This document shows, in pieces, positions 30,397-39,426 of a DNA stretch of 64,000 nt. The position numbers were made by a program, and so were the translations under genes. How positions within the stretch are numbered: the stretch's first letter is position 1; each line of letters begins with the position of its first letter. Below the pieces are notes generated by a model. The model was not told the DNA's origin. It did no database searches and saw only the letters and a program-made list of their open reading frames with translations. This stretch comes from JBBRHQ01 sp963720735 (GTDB lineage: Bacteria; Actinomycetota; Thermoleophilia; Solirubrobacterales; 70-9): NCBI GenBank assembly GCA_963720735.1, contig CAVRGL010000001.1, positions 186,001 to 250,000 of the forward strand. Direction: 5' to 3'.

Positions 30397-31964
30397 GGGT
30401 GCGAGAAAACATGCAGGTACTTGGTTGCCGGCTGCCCCGTCTGGCCGAGCGGTGCGTAGGTCCCCTGGGCCGTGCAGGGTGGAGCCGGAAGCGTGTTCGA
30501 GTTGGTCTGATTGACGAAGGCGTATAGCTTGATTCGGTTGTAGAGGTCCTCGGCGTCGGCCGCGGTGGCTGAGCCGGTCGAGGTCGTGAAGGTCGACTGC
30601 TCGGCCGGAGTCAGGGCGGTCCAGTCACGCAGAATCGCATTGATGCCGGTCGAGCACTGACGCGTCTCGAACGAGCGGAGGCCGCTCTTGACGTCGATGT
30701 TGCCGCCCGGCTTGACGTAGGGGTTGGGGCGGTTCACGAGCAGGCGTTTCGGGTACGCGGAGAGCGAGTCGGGGCCGAGAGGCACTCCGGTACGTAGGAG
30801 CTTGACCGTACTGTTTCCGGTCTCCGGGCTCAGCTGCACCGCATTGGTCGCGGCCGCCGCATTGCCGAAGAAGGCTGCCAGCTCGCGTTTGTAGAGGCCA
30901 ACGGCCTGGAGCAGCGGGTCGAGCTCCTGGGAGAAGGGTCCGAGCCGGCCAAGGAAGGGCGGCAGGTCCTCTAGCAGGAACTTGCGGAGAGCCGGGAACT
31001 GGGTCGGCGCCGCGCGGATCACCGGCTTCAGACCGATCAGGAAATCCCGCAGGATCGGCGCCAGATGACCGGTGTCCTTGAGTACCGGCGCCAGGTTTCG
31101 TGCGGCCGGCCGAAGTTGGGTGATGAGCGGGTTGGTGTTGGCCGCGAAGCGGTCGAGCCGGTTCAGCGTCAGCCGCGATTCGTCGAGGAAGGTGGGCAGA
31201 ACGAGGAACAGCGCCCGTAGGTCCTGGTTGCGGCGCGCGGTCGTCTGGAAGACGGCGTTGCTGTTGCGGATCAGGCTCGCAAGCTGACCCTGGCGTGCGG
31301 TCAACGCATTCAGCACAACGCCCGTGTTTCGGACGAATTGCCGCACCGCCACCCGCTGGGTGTCGAGCACTCGGACTACCTTGTCGGCATTGGTGAGCGT
31401 CGGGTCGAGCAGGCCGAGGGCGGTGTTCAAACCCTGGCCCCGCCCCCTGAATGCGACCGCTGCGTCCCTCATCCAGTTCTGGAACGCCACCCGCGTCTTC
31501 GCGTTAAAGGTACGGAAGATCTCGTCGAGCTCGACCGATGGGGCGACCTGGGCTGGCGGCAGCTCGCCGCCGTCGGGAAGGTTCGGGTCGTTGCGATCGC
31601 CGGGCGTCAGCTCGACGTAGGTCTCCCCCAGGAGCGTCTTCTGCCTCAGGATCGCCCGGGTGTTCTCGGGGATCGGCGCGTAGGTGTTGTTGAGCTCGAT
31701 CGTCACCACGGCTGAGCCGGCGTCCCCGCCGTGGCCGAGGTTGATGCCGGTCACCTTGCCCACCGAGACCCCAGAGATGCGAACATCGGACTGTTGGGCC
31801 AGCTGACCCGCCTCCTTGAACGGGACCTGGAAGGTGTAGCCCTCCGCCTTCAGCGGCGTCGGGCCCCCGAAAGAGATCCACAGGAACAGCAGCAGCCCGA
31901 AGCACGACAGGGTGAAGCCGGCGATGATCACGAGCTGGGTTATCGAGGGGGCTTGCTTCTGCAT
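30393..31964 (-). CDS. MCE family protein, sixth gene of the MCE operon
   Basis: 523 aa. One N-terminal membrane helix (LVIIAGFTLSCFGLLLFLWI) is followed by an MlaD/MCE beta-barrel domain (~40-120: YTFQVPFKEAGQLAQQSDVR, ISGVSVGKVTGI, ILRQKTLLGETYVELTPG). A long helical region (~150-400) probably forms the hexameric tunnel, and a disordered C-terminal tail follows. MCE proteins carry lipids or sterols across the periplasm in complex with YrbE permeases and an Mkl/MceG ATPase. The start lies 4 bp after the preceding MCE stop, consistent with one operon. Confidence 0.93.
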   Translation of the reverse strand: MQKQAPSITQLVIIAGFTLSCFGLLLFLWISFGGPTPLKAEGYTFQVPFKEAGQLAQQSDVRISGVSVGKVTGINLGHGGDAGSAVVTIELNNTYAPIPENTRAILRQKTLLGETYVELTPGDRNDPNLPDGGELPPAQVAPSVELDEIFRTFNAKTRVAFQNWMRDAAVAFRGRGQGLNTALGLLDPTLTNADKVVRVLDTQRVAVRQFVRNTGVVLNALTARQGQLASLIRNSNAVFQTTARRNQDLRALFLVLPTFLDESRLTLNRLDRFAANTNPLITQLRPAARNLAPVLKDTGHLAPILRDFLIGLKPVIRAAPTQFPALRKFLLEDLPPFLGRLGPFSQELDPLLQAVGLYKRELAAFFGNAAAATNAVQLSPETGNSTVKLLRTGVPLGPDSLSAYPKRLLVNRPNPYVKPGGNIDVKSGLRSFETRQCSTGINAILRDWTALTPAEQSTFTTSTGSATAADAEDLYNRIKLYAFVNQTNSNTLPAPPCTAQGTYAPLGQTGQPATKYLHVFSHP

Positions 31965-31968
31965 CAGG

Positions 31969-33287
31969 TCACGGGGGGCAGATCGAGGCCGAGGTCGGGA
32001 GCTGAGAGGTCTGCAGGTTGGTCTTGAGCAGGGAGTTCCCGCTGGCGGTGAGCTCTCCTAGGCGGGCCGTGTTGCAGGTGTAGACGAGAAGCCCGCGGCG
32101 AAGCGGGCCCTCGGCGTCCTGGGTGAGGAAGATCGAGTTGAAGTTGTGGTTGAGCCATGAGAGCCAGAACAGGTAGCCCTCGTCGGTAGAGCCCGGCGGG
32201 TTGTAGGCGAGCATGTTGACCAGCGTGTTGAGGTCGGTGAAGGCGGAGCGGAGGTTGTTCGAGGTCTTGGCCAGCGGCTTCGAGGCCTGGACCAGATGGG
32301 TGAGCGGTCGGCCGGATCTGGCGCGTGAAGGGGCGGATCTGGTCGCGGATCGGGACCCTGGTCTCGCGGAAGGTCTGCTGGGTCGCCTGCAGCGCGGGCT
32401 TCAGCGCCACCGCGGAGGGGATCAGCGCCAGCAGGGACGGACGCAGCACCACCGAGAGGCGGTCAGATTTCTCCAGGCCGGACTGTGTCGCCCGAAGAGT
32501 CGGCGGCAGCTCCCGCAGCGACTCCTGCAATGCCGCCTGCTGGTCTGCGAAGTCGCCGAGTGCCGCATCGGTGGAGTCGACGAACCGCGCCAGGTCGGCG
32601 TCGTGGTGGCCCAGCTCCTCGGCGATCAGCCGGAAGTTGTGGATCGAGCGGCGAATATTGCGGCGCCGAACCTCGAGCGCCGTCCCGATCCGGGCGAGGT
32701 CGCGGGTGAACGGGTAGAAGCGCTTCAGCGTGGCGGAGAACTGCTTGCCGTTGCCTCCCAGGCCCTTCCCCCCGCCCTCGAGCAGCAGCGCCAGGTACTC
32801 GCGGGTGTCGGCGTCCAGCGAGCTGAGAATCTGGTCGGGCTGGACGTTGGGCAGGGTCTGCGCCAGGGGGATCGTCGAGCCGGCCGGCGGGGTCTTCTCC
32901 CTTGGTCCCCGGATCGATCTCGATCACCATGTCGTTGAGGCCGGTCTTGGGACGCAGGAGCAGGGTCGAGTCGGTGTGGATCAGCTTCTCGTACTTGGGG
33001 TCAATGTCCATGCGGACGACGGCGACGCCGTCCTCGAGGCTGACCGCGCCGACCTTGCCGATCTGGATCCCGGCGATGTCGATTGCCTGTCCCTGGCCGG
33101 GGGTCACCGCCTGGGCGGTGGTGAACTTGGCGTTCAGCTGGTAGAAGCTCTGCCCAAGGCCCGGCACCCAGCTTGGCAGCGCCGCCTTCTGGTTGGAGAG
33201 GATGACCAGCAGCGTGAACAGCGCCGCGAGGATCAGGACGACGATGCCGATGAAGTCACGCAGGTGGGTTCTGATCGCTCGCTTCAT
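31969..33287 (-). pseudogene. MCE family protein, fifth gene, with two apparent +1 frameshifts
   Basis: The start ATG 33287 directly follows the upstream TAG. The first frame gives the helix (FIGIVVLILAALFTLLVILS) and MCE domain (FTTAQAVTPGQGQAIDIAG, IQIGKVGAVSLEDG, MVIEIDPGTK). Near 32900-32915 the protein continues in the next frame (KTPPAGSTIPLAQTLPNVQP). Near 32300-32315 it shifts again (LTHLVQASKPLAKTSNNLRS, NMLAYNPPGSTDEGYLFWL) to a normal end at 31969. Repairing one extra base at each point restores a ~438-aa MCE protein similar to its five neighbours. All family landmarks are conserved, so assembly or sequencing error is more likely than a dead gene. Confidence 0.8.
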
Positions 33288-34802
33288 CTAGGGGTACTGC
33301 GTCGGGTTGGGCGGCCCGGCGGCGGCCGCGGGTCCGTTGAGGTTGGGGACGGCGTTCTTGAAGCAGGGCTTGCCCGACTTGATCGGCGGCGCCCCATGTC
33401 CCTGCGGCCGCATCCCGAGCGGCGCCGAGATCGTGTTCCCGAACATCTCGGCGGCGTCCGCGCCGCTGCCGCTGGGGTTGGGCTGCTTGACGGTGACCGG
33501 GCCGCCGCCGGGCTGGAAGCGCACGTAGGAGCCATTGCCGTCGAAGTTCTGGCTCTCCCCGGAGACACCGGTGGCCGCGTAGAAGAACTCGCGGTAGTTG
33601 GGCTGGCCGGAGCTGAAGTTGTAGGGACCGAAGGTGTCGTTGAGGACGACGTTTCCGGCCGGGATCAGGTTGTGGGTGACGCAGCGGTTGAAGCGGGTCA
33701 GCTGCGGCAGCAGGGCCAGCGTCGCCTGGGTTGACTGGTTGAGCTCGGGGACGCCGCGGGCAAGGAGGGAGGCGATCCCGCCCAGCTCGCGCTTGCTTAG
33801 CAGCGGCTTCGCCTGCGTCAGCCAGGGCAGCCCGGCGCTGATCGTCGCCGGCAGCTCTGCGATCCCCGGCCGGGCGGCGATCGCGTAGCCGCGCAGCGCC
33901 GGCAGCGCCGCATTAAGGTCGACCAGGGAGCGGTCCGCGGTGTCAAGGGTCGGGGCAAGCAGCCCGATCGACTCCGAGAGGTTGTTCGACTGCGCCGCGA
34001 GCGCCCCGGTGAAGGTGTCGAGGTTCGAGATCAGGCCCTTGAGCTGTACCTCGCGGGTGGCCAGGGTCTTGAAGATCCGGTTGCCTCCGACCAGAAGCTG
34101 CGAGAGATCGTCGGGCCGGGTGCCGAGCAGCGCCTCGTTGACAATCGCCGAGCCCCGACCTGCTGCGGCTCCGTAATCGAAGGTCTGGTTGAGCGCCGTG
34201 GCGGCGCTCTCTCCGCGCACCTGGGGGTCCTGTGTCTGGTCCTCGGCCGGGGTGGGTTGGTAGGTGAGCGCCGTGCCGAAGCCCTCCAGCAGCCGCTGGA
34301 GGTTCGCCCGCTCGGGCCGCTGCAGTGCGGTGAGCACCTGGTCGAGCTGGACGGCTGTCGAGGTGCGGGTCACCGGGATCGTCGCCTTGTCCGGCAGGTC
34401 TGGCGCGCTGGGGCTGCCGGGATCGAGGTCGATGAAGAAGTTGCCCTCGAGGAAGATCCGCGGCCTGATCGATGCCGAGGCATCGGCGTGGATCGGCCGG
34501 CCGGCGTCGCCGACCGTGAAGGTGACCACCGAGTTGTTGCCCTTGCGCTCCAGGCCGGTGACCTGACCAACGTTGACCCCGGCAATCCGCACCGGTGCCT
34601 TCTCGGAGATGTTGACGGCGTTGGTGAAGGCGGCCTTCAGCTGATAGCCGGGGCTCTGGAAGGGCAGCTCCTTGGTGAATGCCAGCCAGATGCCGATGAT
34701 CACCAGGACGACCACGATCGCCCCGATCACGCTCGGCCCCGGTCCGCCCCAGTTGCGGAAGAAGTTCTCGTTGTATTTTGTGGTTCCCGGTTTACGAGGC
34801 AT
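33288..34802 (-). CDS. MCE family protein, fourth gene
   Basis: 504 aa. Basic N-terminus, membrane helix (PSVIGAIVVVLVIIGIWLAF), MCE domain (~50-130: YQLKAAFTNAVNISEKAPVR, IAGVNVGQVTGLERKGNNSV, IRPRIFLEGNFFIDLDPGSP), then a long helical segment. The C-terminal ~120 residues are rich in Gly, Asn, Phe and Pro (YNFSSGQPNYREFFYAATG) with one Cys near the end, probably an exposed surface tip. It lies three bases after the third MCE gene, and its stop abuts the next start (TAG then ATG). Confidence 0.93.
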   Translation of the reverse strand: MPRKPGTTKYNENFFRNWGGPGPSVIGAIVVVLVIIGIWLAFTKELPFQSPGYQLKAAFTNAVNISEKAPVRIAGVNVGQVTGLERKGNNSVVTFTVGDAGRPIHADASASIRPRIFLEGNFFIDLDPGSPSAPDLPDKATIPVTRTSTAVQLDQVLTALQRPERANLQRLLEGFGTALTYQPTPAEDQTQDPQVRGESAATALNQTFDYGAAAGRGSAIVNEALLGTRPDDLSQLLVGGNRIFKTLATREVQLKGLISNLDTFTGALAAQSNNLSESIGLLAPTLDTADRSLVDLNAALPALRGYAIAARPGIAELPATISAGLPWLTQAKPLLSKRELGGIASLLARGVPELNQSTQATLALLPQLTRFNRCVTHNLIPAGNVVLNDTFGPYNFSSGQPNYREFFYAATGVSGESQNFDGNGSYVRFQPGGGPVTVKQPNPSGSGADAAEMFGNTISAPLGMRPQGHGAPPIKSGKPCFKNAVPNLNGPAAAAGPPNPTQYP

Positions 34803-34805
34803 CGG

Positions 34806-36242
34806 TCACTTGAGCTGCTGCGGGATCTGGCCGGAGGTCTTGATCCCTTGGTTGCCGGGCACGTTGCCGATCACCGTCTGGCCCTTGAGGAAGGGCTCAT
34901 TTCCTGCCTCGCATTCGCGCGGAGACTGCCCCGGCGAGGCGGTGTTCGGGTAGGGGTTGTAGTGGAGGTGGTTGTTGGCGTTGGGCCCGTTGGCTGGAGC
35001 GGAGGAGGGACCGGACTCGCCATTGGGATAGGTGCCCACGAAGGGGATCGGCGGCATGATCGTGATCGTCCGCAGCCAGGTGCCGCCGGCATCGCCGAAG
35101 CTGTTTTCCTGGCTAAAGTTCTTCAAGAGGATCGTCGCGTAGTTGCAGACCGACTGCGCCGGGGCGACGAAGGCGAGGGTCGGCTTGAGGATCTTCGTCG
35201 TCCGCGTCAAAGCGGTCAGCCCGTTGGTCACGTTGGGGTTCCGGGAGAACTTCAGTAGCGCCTCGGAGGTCGGCGGGAGCTGGGCGTTCAGCGCCGGGGA
35301 TGAGCGCAGGATCGGCGCCCCCACGGTGAAGGCCTGGGCGAGGGCGGGAGCATTCGCCGCCAGTGCCCGCACGCCCGGCTCGAGGTCGTTGAACAGCCCG
35401 GTCGAGTTGACCAGGAAGGGCCGGATCCGCGGCAGCGTGTCGATCGTCGTCTGTTCGGTGGCCACGCCCTTGGTGATCGAGTCTTGGATGTATGGCCGGG
35501 CGACGGTGGCAAGCGCGCCGAAGGTCTGATCAAGGGCGACGAACATGTCGGCCTGGGTCTGGGCGACCGGCGCGATCTCGCCGTTGATGTCCTCCAGCCC
35601 GTGGAGGAACCCGGCGAGGTCGGTCCGCGGCGAGCTGAGGTTGCGCATCGCCGGGATCAGCCGGTCGACCAGCGGCCGCAACACCCCGAGGGCCGCGTTG
35701 ATCGCCGGCCCCCGCCCGGCGACCGCCCCACCGAACTCGACCTGGTTGCGCTGGATGTTCCGCCGGGTCGACCGCTGGAAGGTGTTGAAGAGCTGGTCGA
35801 TCTCGACCGGCTCCGGTCGGGCCGCCTTGACACCCAGGGTTCCGCCCTGAGGCAGGCCGTCGCTCGAGTGCCCAGGCGTGATCTGCAGGTACTTCAGCCC
35901 CAGAGCCGAGCGCGAGCGCACCACGAAGGTCGAGTCGACCGGCAGCGGGTCGACGCTCTTGTCGAGCTTCAGGTCGAGCTTCGCGTCAACCGACCCGTCC
36001 GCATGCTGGACGGGTGTCACCGCCTGGACCGTGCCGACGCGGACCCCACCGACCCTGACGTCGTTGTTGCGGACCAGCGCGTTGGTGTTGGGAACGACCA
36101 CGGACACCTGGTAGGTGGGTACGAACGGCAGGCCGTTGTTGGCGTTGTAGGCGAGGAACACGGCGACGATCACGATCAGCGTGGTCAGCGCCCCGACCAA
36201 TACCGGGCTCGCGGTCAGCCTCTGGATCGGCCGGTTGCTCAT
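34806..36242 (-). CDS. MCE family protein, third gene
   Basis: 478 aa. Membrane helix (VLVGALTTLIVIVAVFLAYN), MCE domain (~40-130: YQVSVVVPNTNALVRNNDVR, VGGVRVGTVQAVTPV, VVRSRSALGLKYLQITPGHS), helical tunnel region, and an Asn/Pro-rich tail (NGPNANNHLHYNPYPNTASP). It overlaps the second MCE gene by 4 bp (ATGA). The conserved LGLKYLQIxPG strand marks it as a bona fide MCE subunit. It probably occupies one position of a heterohexameric ring. Confidence 0.93.
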   Translation of the reverse strand: MSNRPIQRLTASPVLVGALTTLIVIVAVFLAYNANNGLPFVPTYQVSVVVPNTNALVRNNDVRVGGVRVGTVQAVTPVQHADGSVDAKLDLKLDKSVDPLPVDSTFVVRSRSALGLKYLQITPGHSSDGLPQGGTLGVKAARPEPVEIDQLFNTFQRSTRRNIQRNQVEFGGAVAGRGPAINAALGVLRPLVDRLIPAMRNLSSPRTDLAGFLHGLEDINGEIAPVAQTQADMFVALDQTFGALATVARPYIQDSITKGVATEQTTIDTLPRIRPFLVNSTGLFNDLEPGVRALAANAPALAQAFTVGAPILRSSPALNAQLPPTSEALLKFSRNPNVTNGLTALTRTTKILKPTLAFVAPAQSVCNYATILLKNFSQENSFGDAGGTWLRTITIMPPIPFVGTYPNGESGPSSAPANGPNANNHLHYNPYPNTASPGQSPRECEAGNEPFLKGQTVIGNVPGNQGIKTSGQIPQQLK

Positions 36243-37885
36243 GGCCCCAGGAGGTATCTGAGGACGGCGCCGCCGCCCTCGCTTGAAGTGGGCCTGCTGG
36301 GCTGTTGTTGGGCGGCGCTACCGCCGGGGGTGCCGTTCTCGCGGGTCGGTCCGGGCGGGTTGCTCGATCCGCTCGTGCCCCGCGCCCCGCTCGGCGGGCT
36401 CGGATTGGAAGATCCGGAGGGGGCGGAGCCCGTGGGCAGCGCTGGGAGCAGCCCGGTGGTGTCGCCGCTGTCATTGGCCCCCGGGACCGCCGGCGTGCCA
36501 CCACTGCGACTCAGCGACTTTTGGAGCAGCTGGAGCAGCGCCGCCCGGCTGGCGGCGTTGAAGCGCGCCGTTCCGGTACCGAACTTAGCGCTACAGCTTG
36601 GGAGGAACGCTTGTGCGTATTCCACGCATCCGGAGACGAGGATGTTGGTGCGCTGGTAGTGCCCGAACTTGTCGAAGCCGTTCAGCGTGGTGGCGCCGTG
36701 CAGGATGAACTCCATCAGCGCCTTGTAGCCACCCGTCTTGCGGAGGGTGAAGAGCAGCTGGCGGAGGTTCCTCGAAGGGCTCTGGGCCACGCTCGCCAGG
36801 TTGCGAAGCTGGACGACCACGGGATCCGAAGCGCGGATGTTGGGACCGGCCACCTCGGCCGCATCGCCGAGGCTCTTGAGGCTGATCGTCGAAGCCTCCG
36901 CGAACGCCGGAGTGGCCTTGGTCAGCCTGGTGATCGCCGGCGCAGCGCCGAGCAGTTCGCTGAACACCGGGCGGGCGGCGTCGGAGAAGTTGCCGAGGTC
37001 GCCCATCGTCGAGCGCACCTCGCGCAGCGTCTGGGGCAGCAGGGCGATGTTGCGCTGCAGGTCGGAGCCGCGCTCGGCGGTCGCGGCGTTGACGGTCGCG
37101 GCGCCGCGCAGAAAGCCGGTGAGGTGAGCGCGCACGCGGGCCAGGGGCGCGAGTGAGGTGTCGGTGTCCTGCGCGAGCTTGGCGAGCTGCTTGTTCTGCC
37201 TTGCGAGGATCGCCAGAACCTTGTTGGTCTCGAGCAGGGCCGGGTCGGCGTGCAGGACGATCCGGTTGAGATCCTCGCCGCGCGCCGCAAGCCCGGCGCC
37301 GAGGTCGTTGAGGATCAGCCGGAGGCGCTGCGCATAGGGCTCGCGCTGGATGTTGTTGACGAGGTCAAGGTCGACGGCCTTGCCGCTGTTCTCGAACGGC
37401 AGCATGTACTGACCGGCGCCCGGCTGACCGTCGGGGATCTTCTTCAGCTCGGGCGGCGGCTTCGACTCGGGCGCCCGAGGCTCGGTCGGCTTGCAGTCGA
37501 CGTACTTCTCGCCGATCAGCGATTGCGGCCGGATCAGGCAGGTCGCGTCTGAGAGGAAGTCCTTAAACCCCGGGTCGCTGATGTCGAGGACGACGACTGC
37601 CTTGCCCGGGACCGCCGCGCCGCGGCCGCCGTTGCACTGGCTGACGTCGGTCTTCGAGCCCTGGCAGGAGTCGATCTCGCCGGGCATCGAGACATCGACC
37701 GAGGAGACCGAGCCGACGTTCGCCCCGGCGATCCGCACGTCCTCCCCATCGACGACGAAGCTGCCGTTGTCGAAGTAGGCCCGGACCTCGTAGCTTCCCC
37801 CCGAGCCGCTGCCGCCGGCGCTGGCCACGACCACCAGCCCCACCATGGCCGCGATCGCCAGGGCTATCAGCGCGATCCGCCTCAT
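36239..37885 (-). CDS. MCE family protein with Pro/Ser/Gly-rich tail, second gene
   Basis: 548 aa, the longest MCE copy here. Membrane helix (IALIALAIAAMVGLVVVASA), MCE domain (~30-140: YEVRAYFDNGSFVVDGEDVR, IAGANVGSVSSVDVSMPG, LIRPQSLIGEKYVDCKPTEP), helical region, and a ~75-residue low-complexity tail (GSAPSGSSNPSPPSGARGTS). The insert with two Cys (DSCQGSKTDVSQCNGG) in the MCE barrel is unlike its neighbours and may form a disulfide loop. It overlaps both neighbours by 4 bp, indicating coupled translation. Confidence 0.93.
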   Translation of the reverse strand: MRRIALIALAIAAMVGLVVVASAGGSGSGGSYEVRAYFDNGSFVVDGEDVRIAGANVGSVSSVDVSMPGEIDSCQGSKTDVSQCNGGRGAAVPGKAVVVLDISDPGFKDFLSDATCLIRPQSLIGEKYVDCKPTEPRAPESKPPPELKKIPDGQPGAGQYMLPFENSGKAVDLDLVNNIQREPYAQRLRLILNDLGAGLAARGEDLNRIVLHADPALLETNKVLAILARQNKQLAKLAQDTDTSLAPLARVRAHLTGFLRGAATVNAATAERGSDLQRNIALLPQTLREVRSTMGDLGNFSDAARPVFSELLGAAPAITRLTKATPAFAEASTISLKSLGDAAEVAGPNIRASDPVVVQLRNLASVAQSPSRNLRQLLFTLRKTGGYKALMEFILHGATTLNGFDKFGHYQRTNILVSGCVEYAQAFLPSCSAKFGTGTARFNAASRAALLQLLQKSLSRSGGTPAVPGANDSGDTTGLLPALPTGSAPSGSSNPSPPSGARGTSGSSNPPGPTRENGTPGGSAAQQQPSRPTSSEGGGAVLRYLLGP

Positions 37886-39210
37886 GGTCCGGGCGGCACG
37901 TCAGCCGGGTTGCACTTGCCGGTCAGCTTGCCCTGGTCGGTAAACGGGTTCGACCCGGTGATCGGCTGCGTGGCGCCGCCTGGGCAGCGGGTCGAGATCG
38001 CCGTGGTGAACCCATTGAACTTGTCCGACAGCGGGATCGGGTCAAGGTTGTTGGTGACCGAGTTCCAGTTGAAGAGGTTGAAGGCGGCGTTCTGCACCCG
38101 GGCGTAGTGGCCGTTCGCGTCGTAATAGCCGGCGACCTGGCTCAACTTCGAGAATGAGCCGAGCAGGTCGGGGGCGTAGGGGCGGGCGAAGGCAATCACC
38201 GGCTGGGAGGCGTTGAGCGCGGCGACCCCGGTCTGGCTGGCTGGGCCACCGCGCTGGTGGAGCGGGACCGAGGCTCGGACCAGGTCGGCGAGCGGGTTGG
38301 AGCCGTCCGGTGCCTTCACCGTGCGGCGCAGGTCGGTGAGCACCGGCACGGCCCGGTTGACGACCGGGCGCAGCTTCAGCAGGAACGGATTGAGGTCCTT
38401 GGTCGCCTTCTTGGTCGTGTTGACCAGCGGGTCGAGGTCGTCGAGCGCGGCCCGCAGGTTGACGAAGGTCGTGTTCGCCTGCCGCAGGGTCGGGGGCAGC
38501 ACCTGCAGCGAACGGTCGAGGGAGGCGTTCTGGTCGGCGATCGCCCCCAGGGCGGTGTTCGCGTTGGAGACCAGCGAGGTCAGCTCGTCGCGCTTCTGGG
38601 CGACAGCGGTGACGACCTTGCCGCCGTTGACGATGAAGTCGGTCAGAACCCGTTGGTCGGAGCTCAGCTCACGCAGCAGCCGCTCGGTGCTGCTCAGCCC
38701 GGGGGCGAAGTACTTGTAGGTCGCGTTGGCCTGCTTGCCCTTCCCCGCGTAGACGGCCGCGAACCCCTGGATCACGTTCTGCAGGCCCTTCCTCGTCTTC
38801 GGGGTGAAGGTGCCGAACAGCTGGTCGAGGTCGACCGGGGTCGTGGTCGAGTCGCCGGAGAGGGTCGCTCCGTCCGCGAGCGGCGGATTGTTGTCCGGGC
38901 CCGGGGTCAGGGAGACGTAGCGACCGGCGACGGTCGAGAGCGAGGGAGTGCGGATCACCGCCGTCGTCCCCTCGTGGAGCTGGTCGTCGACCGTTATGTC
39001 GACCTCGGCCTGGTTGTCCGGGGTGAGCTTGACGCTGTCCACCGAGCCCGCCGGTGCGCCGCCGATCAGCACCTGGTTGTCCGGGACGAGCTGGCCGGCT
39101 GTCTGGAACATCAGCTTGTACTTGTGGCCCCCGCCCCCGCCGAACAGCAGGACGGCGACGAGCACCACGGCGGCGATCAGTGCCGCGATCGTGATCAGCC
39201 GGGAGATCAC
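37882..39210 (-). CDS. MCE family protein, first gene of the operon
   Basis: 442 aa from GTG 39210. Very short N-terminus, membrane helix (LITIAALIAAVVLVAVLLFG), a Gly run, MCE domain (~30-110: YKLMFQTAGQLVPDNQVLIG, GAPAGSVDSVKLTPDNQAEV, LSTVAGRYVSLTPGPDNNPP), helical region, and a tail with two Cys. The 216 bp upstream contain no gene, so the operon promoter should lie there; I see no convincing consensus. No YrbE-type permease or ATPase gene precedes it, unlike canonical mycobacterial mce operons. Confidence 0.92.
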   Translation of the reverse strand: MISRLITIAALIAAVVLVAVLLFGGGGGHKYKLMFQTAGQLVPDNQVLIGGAPAGSVDSVKLTPDNQAEVDITVDDQLHEGTTAVIRTPSLSTVAGRYVSLTPGPDNNPPLADGATLSGDSTTTPVDLDQLFGTFTPKTRKGLQNVIQGFAAVYAGKGKQANATYKYFAPGLSSTERLLRELSSDQRVLTDFIVNGGKVVTAVAQKRDELTSLVSNANTALGAIADQNASLDRSLQVLPPTLRQANTTFVNLRAALDDLDPLVNTTKKATKDLNPFLLKLRPVVNRAVPVLTDLRRTVKAPDGSNPLADLVRASVPLHQRGGPASQTGVAALNASQPVIAFARPYAPDLLGSFSKLSQVAGYYDANGHYARVQNAAFNLFNWNSVTNNLDPIPLSDKFNGFTTAISTRCPGGATQPITGSNPFTDQGKLTGKCNPADVPPGP

Positions 39211-39426
39211 CGAGCTTCGTCCGGCAGACGGGCTACCTGACTGTGTTGGTGGATTCGCCGGCGTCGATCCGTCCTTTGACAGTTCCCCGAGCTCTCCCCC
39301 TCGGGCAGAGTCTCCTACCTGCTGCCCGGATCCTATCCGAGCCCGGGGCGGCTCCCGGAGGCTCCTAACGCACGGTTAACGAGGCCTGAATATTGGCCTG
39401 ATCGGCCATTTTCGCCCCGTTTGCGG

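Noticed and set aside
31969..33287. Programmed ribosomal frameshifting in the MCE gene
   Set aside because: No slippery heptamer with a downstream structure is evident, other MCE copies need no shift, and identical one-base shifts occur in unrelated genes.
39211..39426. Promoter for the MCE operon
   Set aside because: Isolated -10-like TAGGAT sequence is present on the minus strand, but no -35 at proper spacing; not strong enough to list.
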